Assembly (NCBI GenBank): GCA_947253765.1
Contig: CAMYAK010000008.1
Coordinates: 1 to 64,000, forward strand
Source of the DNA: an uncultured Tissierellia bacterium
GTDB lineage: Bacteria; Bacillota; Clostridia; Tissierellales; Peptoniphilaceae
Direction of reading: 5' to 3'
Length of the DNA stretch: 64,000 nucleotides
The notes beneath the pieces were generated by a model, which worked only from the letters and a program-made list of their open reading frames with translations, had not been told where the DNA came from and ran no database searches. Shown here in pieces: positions 1 through 8,194 of the stretch. A program made the position numbers and the translations under genes. Position 1 is the stretch's first letter; every line of letters begins with the position of its first letter.

Positions 1-2692
1 TGGTTACTCTAAAGTATCCGTCCGGTGTTGGTTTGCTTGGATCTGCTGTTTGGTCTATTACGTCTGGCAATGCAGCTACATTAATTGTTGCTGTTGCATT
101 ATCTGTCGATTTATCATCATAAGTGACGACGACCGGTACGTTGATTTTTTGTCCTTCTTCGCCAGCTTTTGGTGTATAAGTTACGCTACCATCAGCAAGA
201 ACTTCTGCCCCTTCTGGTGCACCTGTGCCTAATGCAAATTTCATGCCTGTTGGTTGTGTAGTCGCTACAGGTTTCGGAGTTTCCTTGCTCTTTTCATCTA
301 GGAATTTTGGTGCTGCTACTGTTGCTTTTGTTCCAACTTTTCCGTCAACTGCTTTATAGTCCGGTTCATATAATGAGCTATCTTTTGCTTTTTCTATAAC
401 CAAAGGCACAAGGTCTTTGTGGTTTGCTTTTACTAAAACTTCTTTACCTTGGTCATTTGTTTTGTAGATATCATAAGTTACTTCTACGTTTGGTCCTGGA
501 TTATTATTTAGAACGTCTTCTGTTGCATTTGCTTCTTTTGTTGGTGTTCCTGTAATTTTAAATCCATTTGTAGCATCGCCTGTAACTGAAAGACCTTCTA
601 TTTCTTTACTAGAAATAAAGCTTACGCTCTTCATCTTGTAGATGTAGTCTTTACCTTTTGGATCTTTTGCCGGCTCCGGTTTTACATCTTGGCTATAGGC
701 TTTTCCTACTTCGCCGGCTGCGAGAGGAGAGTCAGTTACCGCTATATAACGGTCTCTTGTACCTTCGATATTTCCTGACTTATCCGGCAAAATTGTCTTG
801 AAGGCAGCTTTGTATAAACCTGCTGTCTTTGCCTTACCTTTTATAGTACCTGTATTAGCTTCCATTGTTAAAGCGTCAGGTAATCCAGTTGCAGAGTAAG
901 TTGCGCCCTTCATTTCTTTGTCGCTAGCTTTTGGATTAACTATATTAACATCATCGTAACGAGAAACGAATAAGTGGCTGACTTCTACTGTAAATGAGTC
1001 CGCAGCAATAGGTTGTGCGTCTAAAGTTCCATCTGGTTTTACTCTATAAAGTTTAGCTGTATATTCTGTTGTTTTAGTAATGTTTAATTTACTTGTATCA
1101 AGGGGTGCTGCATCAATAGTACCTGTTGAGCTTGGTTGTTGTGCAGCTCCTCTACTGTTAGGCACTTCATTTCCATCCGGGCCGTACCATACGATTTGGA
1201 ATTTGTCAGTTGAGAATTTATAAGGAAGTCCTGTTGTCTTAGTTTTTGCAATATCTCCAGGGATGGCTGTATTGGCACCGGAGTCGTAGTTTGTTATATC
1301 AAAGTTTACACCCGGTGAACCGAAGCCAAAGTCTGCCCTAATATTATTTTTAGTATCTAGTGCAGTTGTTACTCCAAAGGCATCTTGAGCCCATCCAGAG
1401 TGAATGCCCCAGTTACCTGTAAGACCACTTGTGCCTGTGAACCAGTTGTTGTTAAAAGGTGTCATAAGACGGAGGTCTTCTGTATCATCTGCAGAAATAA
1501 ACATCCAGTCAATGTTAATATGCTTTGTATCTTGACCTATAACCGCATCAAATGAGCCGTCATTAGGGCTGGTTGCTACAGTACCTATACGGTCTTTCTT
1601 AGCTTGTGGCCAAAGATTTGGTGCTTTATACTTATATACATCTTTATTCCTAGCCGGTCCCCAAGTTCCGTTAAATTGGATTTTATATTCGCCTTTGGCA
1701 TTAGTGCCTTCAGGTCTAGTCGTAACAGTTTCAGCAATCCATTTGTCCGGATCTTTCTTTACTTGTTCTTGTATCCATTCTTGAAGCTGAGTCTCTAAGG
1801 CATAGGACCATTTGCTTCCACGAATATCGTCTGGACTGGAAAGGCCCATCCTTGCAACTGTATCCTGACTATAGATTTGTTTCAAAGCATAGTCTGAAAG
1901 ATAAGATGCTTTGATTTTAACGCCCGGTGCTGGAGATGATGGTGTAGCTACAATACCCCATTGAGTTCCTCCGGATGGTGATTCATAGTCCCATGTAACC
2001 TTGCCCCATACAGTACCACCATTTCCGATACTAGTTCTAATTGCAGGTGTCTCTGTAGGGTTTGCCTTGTGCATAAAGGCCTTCGGTTTTTCCATGAAGA
2101 GAATCTTCATATCACTGATTGTATTAGGTACTACATCAGTTGTTGCCCCACCTTGAGATACCCAAATTTCATCTGACGGGAATACCACATTTTCTCCGGT
2201 GATATATTGAAATTGGTAGTCTTTTAAGCTATCCGGAAGATTTTTATAGTCAATCCAGAATCTGTACTTTTCAGTACCGCCTGATACTGTCGTATCGGCA
2301 TCAAATTTGATAATTTTGCCGTCAGAAGCTAGAAAAGGCTTACATCCGATATTAAGTCTACCTTGGGCATCTGAAACTGCGGTATATACCGGTGATGCAT
2401 AACCTCCGTTTTCAAACCATTGGAAGTAGGCTCTTACACCTGCTATTGGTTTAAATTGTTGATTTAGTGCATCTCCCTCTAACTTCATGTTAAGGTCGCC
2501 ACCTACTTGAATACCTACATAGGCATGGATGGCGTTTTTGGCATCGTTGCTTACGCTTGATTCAATGGCGCCTCCCGCTTTCTTTTCTCCTGACCCTGCT
2601 AAAGCGCTCGCCGGAAACATCGGCAATATCATGGCCAAAGAAATGACCCACGCAAGCACTTTATTTGCAAAGCCTTTTTTACTGTTTTGCAT
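1..2692 (-). CDS. Large secreted cell-surface protein (adhesin-like), C-terminus beyond window
   Basis: This is an open frame of 897 codons without a stop, running off the left edge. The ATG at 2690-2692 has a GGAAAGGAG ribosome site a few bases upstream. Residues 1-31 form a signal peptide: a basic start (MQNSKKGF), a hydrophobic core and an ASALA-type cleavage site. Residues about 40-570 are unrecognised and rich in W, Y, G and N, as in an adhesin head. Residues about 577-720 look like two putative-Ig (He_PIG) repeats, with a GLPDALTMEANTGTIKG motif. Residues about 787-880 resemble a Rib/alpha-like domain, ending in a PDVIDQTADPSKPTPDGY linker typical of Gram-positive surface proteins. It probably continues into more repeats and a wall anchor, but the anchor is not visible. 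Function is inferred as adhesion or envelope structure; the ligand is unknown. Confidence 0.85.
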   Translation of the reverse strand, partial: MQNSKKGFANKVLAWVISLAMILPMFPASALAGSGEKKAGGAIESSVSNDAKNAIHAYVGIQVGGDLNMKLEGDALNQQFKPIAGVRAYFQWFENGGYASPVYTAVSDAQGRLNIGCKPFLASDGKIIKFDADTTVSGGTEKYRFWIDYKNLPDSLKDYQFQYITGENVVFPSDEIWVSQGGATTDVVPNTISDMKILFMEKPKAFMHKANPTETPAIRTSIGNGGTVWGKVTWDYESPSGGTQWGIVATPSSPAPGVKIKASYLSDYALKQIYSQDTVARMGLSSPDDIRGSKWSYALETQLQEWIQEQVKKDPDKWIAETVTTRPEGTNAKGEYKIQFNGTWGPARNKDVYKYKAPNLWPQAKKDRIGTVATSPNDGSFDAVIGQDTKHINIDWMFISADDTEDLRLMTPFNNNWFTGTSGLTGNWGIHSGWAQDAFGVTTALDTKNNIRADFGFGSPGVNFDITNYDSGANTAIPGDIAKTKTTGLPYKFSTDKFQIVWYGPDGNEVPNSRGAAQQPSSTGTIDAAPLDTSKLNITKTTEYTAKLYRVKPDGTLDAQPIAADSFTVEVSHLFVSRYDDVNIVNPKASDKEMKGATYSATGLPDALTMEANTGTIKGKAKTAGLYKAAFKTILPDKSGNIEGTRDRYIAVTDSPLAAGEVGKAYSQDVKPEPAKDPKGKDYIYKMKSVSFISSKEIEGLSVTGDATNGFKITGTPTKEANATEDVLNNNPGPNVEVTYDIYKTNDQGKEVLVKANHKDLVPLVIEKAKDSSLYEPDYKAVDGKVGTKATVAAPKFLDEKSKETPKPVATTQPTGMKFALGTGAPEGAEVLADGSVTYTPKAGEEGQKINVPVVVTYDDKSTDNATATINVAALPDVIDQTADPSKPTPDGYFRVT

Positions 2693-2801
2693 TACTTACT
2701 CCTTTCCCAATATTCTTAACACCCCTTAACGAAATATTCGGCAAATTTTAGACTATTTACTATTAAATAGATCATATTGTACAATACCAGTTTACTACAT
2801 T

Positions 2802-2818
2802 TGTAATCTTTTTGTAAC
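2802..2818. promoter_or_regulatory. WalR-like box upstream of the surface protein
   Basis: On the plus strand TGTAAT and TGTAAC are separated by exactly 5 bases. This matches the WalR (YycF) consensus TGTWAH-N5-TGTWAH used for cell-wall homeostasis genes. It lies 110-126 bp upstream of the start codon of the surface protein. A third TGTTAA follows at non-consensus spacing. Control by WalR is inferred from the motif only. Confidence 0.4.
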
Positions 2819-2865
2819 ATTTGTTAAAAATTTCCAAGCTCTTAAAAATTAGTTTTTTAATAAAT

Positions 2866-2905
2866 AAAAAGGGCCGAATCAAACAATCTTTTGAAACAGC
2901 CCTTT
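2866..2905 (-). terminator. Rho-independent terminator after the GcvT-like gene
   Basis: Seven-base arms (AAAGGGC and GCCCTTT) enclose a 24-base loop. On the minus strand a T-rich tail follows. It begins 18 bases after the stop of the GcvT-like gene. Confidence 0.6.
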
Positions 2906-2922
2906 GCACGCACTTATTGTGA

Positions 2923-3930
2923 CTAAGCGTTAACCCTCTCGTTTGCAGGATCGTAGAAAACTCTATCCGTCAGCTGAGCCTCATAGCCGCCGATCTCCGC
3001 CTTGTCACCTACCTTAGCCTTATCATTGTCAACCAAAGCAAAGCCTATGTTTTTTCCTACTGTGTATCCATAGCAGAAGACCGTGGCCTTACCTGCCTTT
3101 TCTCCATTAACTTCAACAGGAGTTCCGGGCTCAATCTCGGCCCCATCATCCTCAACTGTGAAGCCTACGAGCGAACGCTTGGCTCCCTCTTCCTTGACTT
3201 TCAAGAGGGCCTCCTTGCCTATAAAATCTGTCTTCCAAGCAACTGTCCAGCCGAAGTCTACTTCCAAGGGGTTGGTCCCTGCTATATCGCTCATCAGAAC
3301 ATAGCCCTTTTCCCTGGGCAGGCTGGTCAGGATAACATCTGTTGTCATTTTGACAATGCCGAATTCCTTGCCGGCTTCCTCAAGTTTTTCTTCCAGGAGA
3401 TCTTTATATTCGGGGTTTAAATAAACTTCATAGCCCAACTCACCTGTAAAACCTGACCTGGCAACTTTGACGTCATGGCCTTGGAAACAATTGTCTTCAA
3501 TATAGAAGTGTTTTATGGGTTCTACCGGCTTGTCGAGGATTTTATCCAGGACTTTGGCTGACTTTGGGCCCTGGACTGCATACATTGATACTTTACTTGT
3601 GATGTCTTTATATGAAACGGTCTCACTTTCCTTCTCTTTATCAAAGTGTTTGATCATCTGGTCGATATAGAGGGTGGAAATCCAATATTTTTCTTCTTCA
3701 ATGCGGAATATAATTACATCATCTATGATAATACCGTCATGATTCAGCATGGTGGTATACTTGGCCTGACCGATCTTAGCCTTGCTAAAAGAGTTTACGA
3801 ACATCCTGTCCAAAAACTTGCCTGCACACTTACCTGTCACTTCCAGAAGCTGGTGGGTAAAGTTATAGTAACCGACAGCCTCCCTGATAGCCTCATGTTC
3901 TTGTCTCATGGTCTTGTCCTGCTTTGTCAT
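2923..3930 (-). CDS. Aminomethyltransferase (GcvT)-family, folate-dependent protein
   Basis: Protein of 335 aa in the GcvT/folate-binding family, which moves a methyl or methylene group from an amine or sulfur donor to tetrahydrofolate. The GIIIDDVIIFR segment (about residue 70) carries the folate-binding acidic site. The central ARSGFTGELGYEVYL and C-terminal IGFALVD motifs are family hallmarks. The start at 3930 is preferred because AAAGGGGATC precedes it; an ATG 21 bases upstream has no ribosome site. No glycine-cleavage P, H or L gene is adjacent. Instead fchA and folD lie just upstream on the same strand, so a stand-alone demethylase feeding methylene-THF is plausible. The donor substrate cannot be told from sequence. 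Confidence 0.8.
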   Translation of the reverse strand: MTKQDKTMRQEHEAIREAVGYYNFTHQLLEVTGKCAGKFLDRMFVNSFSKAKIGQAKYTTMLNHDGIIIDDVIIFRIEEEKYWISTLYIDQMIKHFDKEKESETVSYKDITSKVSMYAVQGPKSAKVLDKILDKPVEPIKHFYIEDNCFQGHDVKVARSGFTGELGYEVYLNPEYKDLLEEKLEEAGKEFGIVKMTTDVILTSLPREKGYVLMSDIAGTNPLEVDFGWTVAWKTDFIGKEALLKVKEEGAKRSLVGFTVEDDGAEIEPGTPVEVNGEKAGKATVFCYGYTVGKNIGFALVDNDKAKVGDKAEIGGYEAQLTDRVFYDPANERVNA

Positions 3931-4017
3931 AAAGATCCCCTTTCCTAGCATAAAGCTAATATTACAAACATTTTCCCTTATATATATTTTTTACCCTTTT
4001 GCTGGGAAAATTTAATC

Positions 4018-4665
4018 CTATTGCTCAATTTTATTTAAAATTTTTTTTATTATTTCATCATGGATTTTTTGGGCTTTTGCCGACATATCTTCCATCTCAG
4101 ATTCGATAGCTTCTTTAGCGGACCTTTCTTTCAGCATGGCCGTGTTTATGGTGACATTGAGGGATGCCGTCTTAATTGCCGTATTGGCCAAGATCAGACC
4201 GGAAGCCGCATCTGTCAAGGCCAGACGGCTTCCCTTGTTCCAGACTTCTTTAGTCAACTCGATAATTTTCAAGCATTTCCTGATTATTTCCATTGGGGCC
4301 CTGCAAGCCTCTTTCAAAGCTTCTTCCATGATCCCCTGCTTTTTGAGCTTTTCTTCGTCACTTTCAGCTTTCAATTTGTATGCTCGTGAAAGCGGGATAA
4401 AGCCGAGAGCATCCTCTTCAACCAAGCTCCTTAAATTAAGGGATATCTCCTCGAGTTCTTGCCTGGATTTCTTCAAGACCTCCTCATATTCTGCATAGGC
4501 CTTTTTCCCTATTGAAAGATTGAGATACATGATTAGGAGGGATGCCGCCAAAGATCCAACATAGGCTGAGGCTCCGCCCCCACCCGGAACAGGAGACTTG
4601 GAGGCCAGTTTCTCAGCAAAGTCATTGCAGGTGTCTTCCATGAAGTTAAAGTCCCTGTCAGTCAC
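4018..4665 (-). CDS. fchA: Methenyltetrahydrofolate cyclohydrolase / formiminotransferase-cyclodeaminase family (FchA)
   Basis: Protein of 215 aa matching the cyclodeaminase fold. It has the N-terminal SPVPGGGGASAYVGSLAASL motif (residues about 24-43), then long helices. In anaerobes FchA interconverts 5,10-methenyl- and 10-formyl-THF; in histidine degraders the same fold is a formimino-THF cyclodeaminase. It starts with GTG, and the G of this codon is shared with the TAG stop of folD, so the two are translationally coupled. Linkage to folD and absence of a formiminotransferase or hut gene favours the cyclohydrolase role. Confidence 0.85.
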   Translation of the reverse strand: MTDRDFNFMEDTCNDFAEKLASKSPVPGGGGASAYVGSLAASLLIMYLNLSIGKKAYAEYEEVLKKSRQELEEISLNLRSLVEEDALGFIPLSRAYKLKAESDEEKLKKQGIMEEALKEACRAPMEIIRKCLKIIELTKEVWNKGSRLALTDAASGLILANTAIKTASLNVTINTAMLKERSAKEAIESEMEDMSAKAQKIHDEIIKKILNKIEQ

Positions 4666-5522
4666 TATTTGCCACCCTCTGTAAGGTTTTTGCAGGCCCT
4701 TATAAGGTGCTTGGCGAGAACCGTGGTGGTTATTCCGCTCACGCCGCCCGGCGTCGGTGTCAAGGCCTCTACTATATCCTCAACAGCTTCTCTATTGACA
4801 TCTCCCTTGAGCTTGCCGTCCACAAAAGAAGTACCCACATCAATGAGAATCTGACCCGGCTCCACATATGTTTCATCTATAAGGCCCGGAACCCCGGCAG
4901 CTGAAATAACCACATTGGCCCTCTTTGAATAAACACGACTGTCCTCAGTAAAGACATTGCACAAGGATACTGTCGCCAACTCGTTTGAAAGGAGCATAGC
5001 AAGTGGCCTTCCTACAACAAGTCCGCTACCTATTATGCAAAACTCCCTGCCTTTTATAGGAATATCATAATAATGCAAAATCTCCATAACAGCCTGGGGC
5101 GCACAATATGAGAATCCATCCGACCAGCCGGCCAAGGTTGATCCCAGATTTTCCGCCGTTGCACAATCAATATCCTTTTCCTTGCATATGGCCTCTTTTA
5201 CTTTTCGGTCGTCAAATCTTTCATCAAGGGGCTGGAATAAGAGTATGCCATGAACTTGTGGATCATCGCTCAATTTCCTGATCTCATTAATTAAGCTTTC
5301 CTGGTCTATATTCTCGTCAAGGACAATATTTTTAACCCCCAAATCATAAGAGGTCATTTTCTTTACAATTCCCTTCTCATATGAAATATCGGGTCCCTTC
5401 TCCCCAACCCTTACTGTCGCAAGAGTGGGCGTTATCCCCTTTTCTCTTAACTTTTTCAGGTCTTCTTCCCAGGCTGACCTGAGCCCCTCATTGACTTCTT
5501 TTGCTAAAAGTAATTTGGCCAT
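4665..5522 (-). CDS. folD: Bifunctional methylene-THF dehydrogenase/methenyl-THF cyclohydrolase
   Basis: Protein of 285 aa, the usual FolD length. It shows the substrate-site Tyr/Lys segment (SYEKGIVKK, about 48-56), the ILLFQPLDERF motif (usually QLPLP), the nucleotide-binding IIGSGLVVGRP loop (about 163-173) and the C-terminal PTPGGVSGITTTVL motif. It oxidises methylene-THF with NAD(P)+ and may hydrolyse methenyl-THF. With FchA next door the cyclohydrolase step could be shared or moved to FchA. First gene of the folD-fchA pair, probably with the GcvT-like gene downstream. Confidence 0.93.
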   Translation of the reverse strand: MAKLLLAKEVNEGLRSAWEEDLKKLREKGITPTLATVRVGEKGPDISYEKGIVKKMTSYDLGVKNIVLDENIDQESLINEIRKLSDDPQVHGILLFQPLDERFDDRKVKEAICKEKDIDCATAENLGSTLAGWSDGFSYCAPQAVMEILHYYDIPIKGREFCIIGSGLVVGRPLAMLLSNELATVSLCNVFTEDSRVYSKRANVVISAAGVPGLIDETYVEPGQILIDVGTSFVDGKLKGDVNREAVEDIVEALTPTPGGVSGITTTVLAKHLIRACKNLTEGGK

Positions 5523-5563
5523 AATAAGTCCTTTCTCAAACTTTTAATAATTATCTCCAACAG

Positions 5564-5625
5564 AAAAGGAGCGCTTGTTCTCCAGATAAGGATATCAAAG
5601 TTCCTCATCTGAATACAACCGCTCC
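5564..5625 (-). terminator. Possible terminator after rubrerythrin
   Basis: GGAGCG and CGCTCC arms, with nested inner pairing (CAGAT/ATCTG), are followed on the minus strand by TTTTC. The loop is long and the U-tract short, so this is a weak terminator or a structured leader of folD. Confidence 0.35.
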
Positions 5626-5668
5626 AAAAATGAAATTAATCTAAGCTTTTATTTAACAAGCCGAGATA

Positions 5669-6256
5669 TTAATAAGTTTCTTCAAAAATTTCGAAGAAGC
5701 TCTGTGGGTGATCGCAAGCCGGGCACTTTTTCGGTGCTTCTTTACTGAAGCAAATATAGCCGCAGTTGTTGCACTTCCAATACACCTTCTCTTCGCGCTG
5801 GAATACGCGATTATTATTTACGTTTTCAAGAAGTTTCTTAAAGCGCTTTGCGTGACAGTCCTCTACCTTGCCGATCTGACGCCAATGACTTGCTATCTCA
5901 GGGAAGCCTTCCTTGTCAGCTATGTCAGCAAATTCAGGATACAGATCATCTGCTTCTTCCAATTCGCCGTTTACTGCAGCCTGAAGATTTTCTTCAGTTG
6001 TGTGGAAGGCTACAGGATATTCTGCATCAATCTCAATTGCTTCGCCCGATCCGTAAGCTTCTACCAGATACTTATAGAATCTTTTGGCATGTTCTCTTTC
6101 ATTTCCGGCTGTTTCTTCAAAAATGTTCTGGATTTGAACAAATCCGTCCTTTTTTGCCTGCTTGGCTGCCATGGTGTAACGCATGTTTGCCTGAGATTCT
6201 CCGGCAAATGACTTTAACAGGTTAACAGCCGTCTGACTTCCCTTTAATTCTGCCAT
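5669..6256 (-). CDS. rbr: Rubrerythrin
   Basis: Protein of 195 aa. The N-terminal ferritin-like four-helix domain has diiron ligands in the helices containing GESQAN (about residue 20), GNEREH (about 51-56), GELEEAD and KVEDCH (about 130). A C-terminal rubredoxin-like domain has CNNCGY and CPACDHP. It reduces hydrogen peroxide in the cytosol of anaerobes, taking electrons from rubredoxin or NAD(P)H-dependent reductases. A rubredoxin gene lies at 20253-20414. The ribosome site is a strong AAGGAGG. Confidence 0.95.
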   Translation of the reverse strand: MAELKGSQTAVNLLKSFAGESQANMRYTMAAKQAKKDGFVQIQNIFEETAGNEREHAKRFYKYLVEAYGSGEAIEIDAEYPVAFHTTEENLQAAVNGELEEADDLYPEFADIADKEGFPEIASHWRQIGKVEDCHAKRFKKLLENVNNNRVFQREEKVYWKCNNCGYICFSKEAPKKCPACDHPQSFFEIFEETY

Positions 6257-6320
6257 AATTACCTCCTTAAATTTCTCGCCTGTTTTTGGGCAAGCTAAAG
6301 ATATTTACACTACCTTCCTA

Positions 6321-6329
6321 ATTCTACCA
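6321..6329 (-). promoter_or_regulatory. Possible extended -10 element for rubrerythrin
   Basis: The minus strand reads TGGTAGAAT, an extended -10 box (TGN plus TAGAAT), about 65 bp upstream of the rubrerythrin ATG. No good -35 is seen at 16-18 bp. The 263-bp gap between rbr and xth otherwise shows only AT-rich sequence. Confidence 0.3.
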
Positions 6330-6519
6330 TATCCCAAAACCCCCGCGCTTTCGACAGATGGGTTCAAGTTTGGAACATTATAATATTACCCTTCTTTATC
6401 TTTAATAAACCTTACTTATCTAATATGATATTATTTTAGACAGGTATGAAACGCAGGCACTTATTGCAGGGAAGCGGTTTTTCTGTTTCCTATAAACCAT
6501 AAAAAAGAAAGGGTTAAAA

Positions 6520-7356
6520 TTGAAAATTATTTCTTGGAACATCGACTCTCTAAATGCCGCCTTGACTTCAGATTCAAGCAGGGCCCTTATGACCAGGCAA
6601 GTTCTTGAAGATATAATAGGTCACGATCCTGATGTGATAGCCATACAGGAAACCAAGCTCAGGGTTGAGGGCCCGACAAAGAAACACTTGAAAATTCTTG
6701 AAGAAAAATTTCCTGACTATGAGATTGTTTGGAGGTCTTCAGAACCCCCCGCCAGAAAAGGCTATGCCGGGACTATGTTCATGTATAAAAACATTTTTGA
6801 ACCGAAAGTACATTTTCCTAAGATAGGCTCGCCTGATACTATGGATTTGGAGGGTCGCCTAATAACCCTGGAATTTGACAAGGTGTTTTTAAATACCGTT
6901 TACACTCCAAATGCCGGTGACAAACTTAAAAGACTTGGAGACCGCCGGGAGTGGGATATAAAGTATGCCGATTATCTTGAGGAGCTTGATGCTATAAAAC
7001 CGGTAATCGCTATGGGTGATTTTAATGTCGCACATGAAGAGATAGACCTCGCCAATCCGGACAGCAACCACATGTCGGCCGGCTTTACCGATGAAGAGAG
7101 GGCAGGCTTCAGTGCCCTGCTGGGCCGCGGCTTCACCGACTCTTTTAGATATATTCATGGAAATGTTGAAGGGGCCTATACTTGGTGGGCCCAGAGGGTA
7201 AAAACTTCAAAAATCAATAATTCCGGTTGGAGAATTGACTACTTTCTGGTCTCAGACAGACTTAAAGACCAAATAAAGAAATCCGAGATGATCGACTCAG
7301 GCGACAGGCAGGACCACACCCCGTTAATGCTTGAAATTAACAAGTGTATTTGCTGA
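6520..7356 (+). CDS. xth: Exodeoxyribonuclease III (AP endonuclease)
   Basis: Protein of 278 aa of the EEP/ExoIII family, acting in base-excision repair at abasic sites. It shows the ordered motifs ISWNIDSLNA (Asn of the active site), AIQETKL (Mg-binding Glu, about residue 43), KGYAGTMF, YTPNAG, MGDFNVAHEEIDL (Asp/Asn pair), INNSGWRIDYFL and the terminal DHTP (catalytic His). The start is TTG at 6520, supported by AAAGAAAGGG 8 bases upstream and by alignment of KIISWN to the family N-terminus. Confidence 0.95.
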   Translation: MKIISWNIDSLNAALTSDSSRALMTRQVLEDIIGHDPDVIAIQETKLRVEGPTKKHLKILEEKFPDYEIVWRSSEPPARKGYAGTMFMYKNIFEPKVHFPKIGSPDTMDLEGRLITLEFDKVFLNTVYTPNAGDKLKRLGDRREWDIKYADYLEELDAIKPVIAMGDFNVAHEEIDLANPDSNHMSAGFTDEERAGFSALLGRGFTDSFRYIHGNVEGAYTWWAQRVKTSKINNSGWRIDYFLVSDRLKDQIKKSEMIDSGDRQDHTPLMLEINKCIC

Positions 7357-7385
7357 TAATCTTAATATATAACTTAAAACCTTCA

Positions 7386-7423
7386 AAAAGAGCTGACGGC
7401 TATTATAGCGGTCAGCCCTTTTT
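7386..7423. terminator. Bidirectional terminator between xth and aroD
   Basis: Twelve-base arms (left GCTGACGGCTAT) with one mismatch are flanked by A-rich sequence on the left and TTTTT on the right. It sits between two converging genes and can serve both. Confidence 0.8.
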
Positions 7424-7433
7424 AATGATTTCA

Positions 7434-8168
7434 TTATAAAATTTTATTCTTCAGGGCCTTCAAGTACTGCTCGGGTTCGACTTGGCCGGGTGCCGCCTTC
7501 CTCCCGAAGCTTGTATAGGTCAGACAGGAAGCGAATGATGCGGGTTTTAGCCTCGTTTCCATGCCCTCCTTCCCCATACCTATTATTGCAAGCTTTTGGC
7601 CCTTATAGAGCCTTTTAAAGTCCTCTGAGGCCCTTCTCAAGACCTCTAAGCCCTCTTTATTTCTGATCATTGCGGCAAATTTTATTATGTCCGGATCATG
7701 AACTTTCATATCCTTTAACAAGGTTAGTGTTTCTTCGTAACTCGGCAGGCTTTCATAGTTGTGAACAGAAATTATTAGACCAAGATCCTTAGCTCTTACC
7801 ATGTCCCTTGCCCTAACCAGAATCGGTTTTTCAATTGAGAAATCCAAGTCTATGTAAATCTCACTTTTTATGCCGGCCAAGAATTCCAGTACAGGCCATA
7901 AATCCCTTGAATACTTCTCATTATCTTTGATGCTTAATCCCTTGGCAGCGGTGAAAATAATCCGAGGATTTTCATTATCATTATTAATCTGTCTCAAATA
8001 GTTAATAAAGCTATTTGACACCTTTTCGCCCGCAATGACATTGAATGGCAGCAAGTCCTCTCTTATTTCGAAATTGCTGATCCCCAATTCCTTAGCCCTA
8101 TATAGCTCAGTCCTGACTTCTTCCGAATTTTGTCCGCACAGGGTCAAAAAAATAAGCAATTCTTCCAT
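7434..8168 (-). CDS. aroD: Type I 3-dehydroquinate dehydratase
   Basis: Protein of 244 aa that dehydrates 3-dehydroquinate to 3-dehydroshikimate. Type I features are EIREDLL (usually EWRxD, about residue 34), ISVHNYESLP with the catalytic His (about 132), IIKFAAM with the Schiff-base Lys (about 161), and the C-terminal GMGKEG and Gln-containing APGQ motifs. Last gene of the aro operon, 26 bp after aroF, ending at a bidirectional terminator. Confidence 0.93.
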   Translation of the reverse strand: MEELLIFLTLCGQNSEEVRTELYRAKELGISNFEIREDLLPFNVIAGEKVSNSFINYLRQINNDNENPRIIFTAAKGLSIKDNEKYSRDLWPVLEFLAGIKSEIYIDLDFSIEKPILVRARDMVRAKDLGLIISVHNYESLPSYEETLTLLKDMKVHDPDIIKFAAMIRNKEGLEVLRRASEDFKRLYKGQKLAIIGMGKEGMETRLKPASFASCLTYTSFGRKAAPGQVEPEQYLKALKNKIL

Positions 8169-8194
8169 AGTTAATTTACCTTTAAAGTTTTTAT

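Noticed and set aside
50..1798. Short plus-strand frames and one minus-strand frame within 1-2692
   Set aside because: They lie inside the long uninterrupted minus-strand frame of the surface protein, lack ribosome sites and have no recognisable motif.
3646..3948. 100-residue plus-strand frame over the GcvT-like gene
   Set aside because: Shadow of the real minus-strand gene; its translation has no family features.
6377..6400. PerR-box-like TTATAAT upstream of rubrerythrin
   Set aside because: Only one half-site matches TTATAATNATTATAA; the second half is absent.
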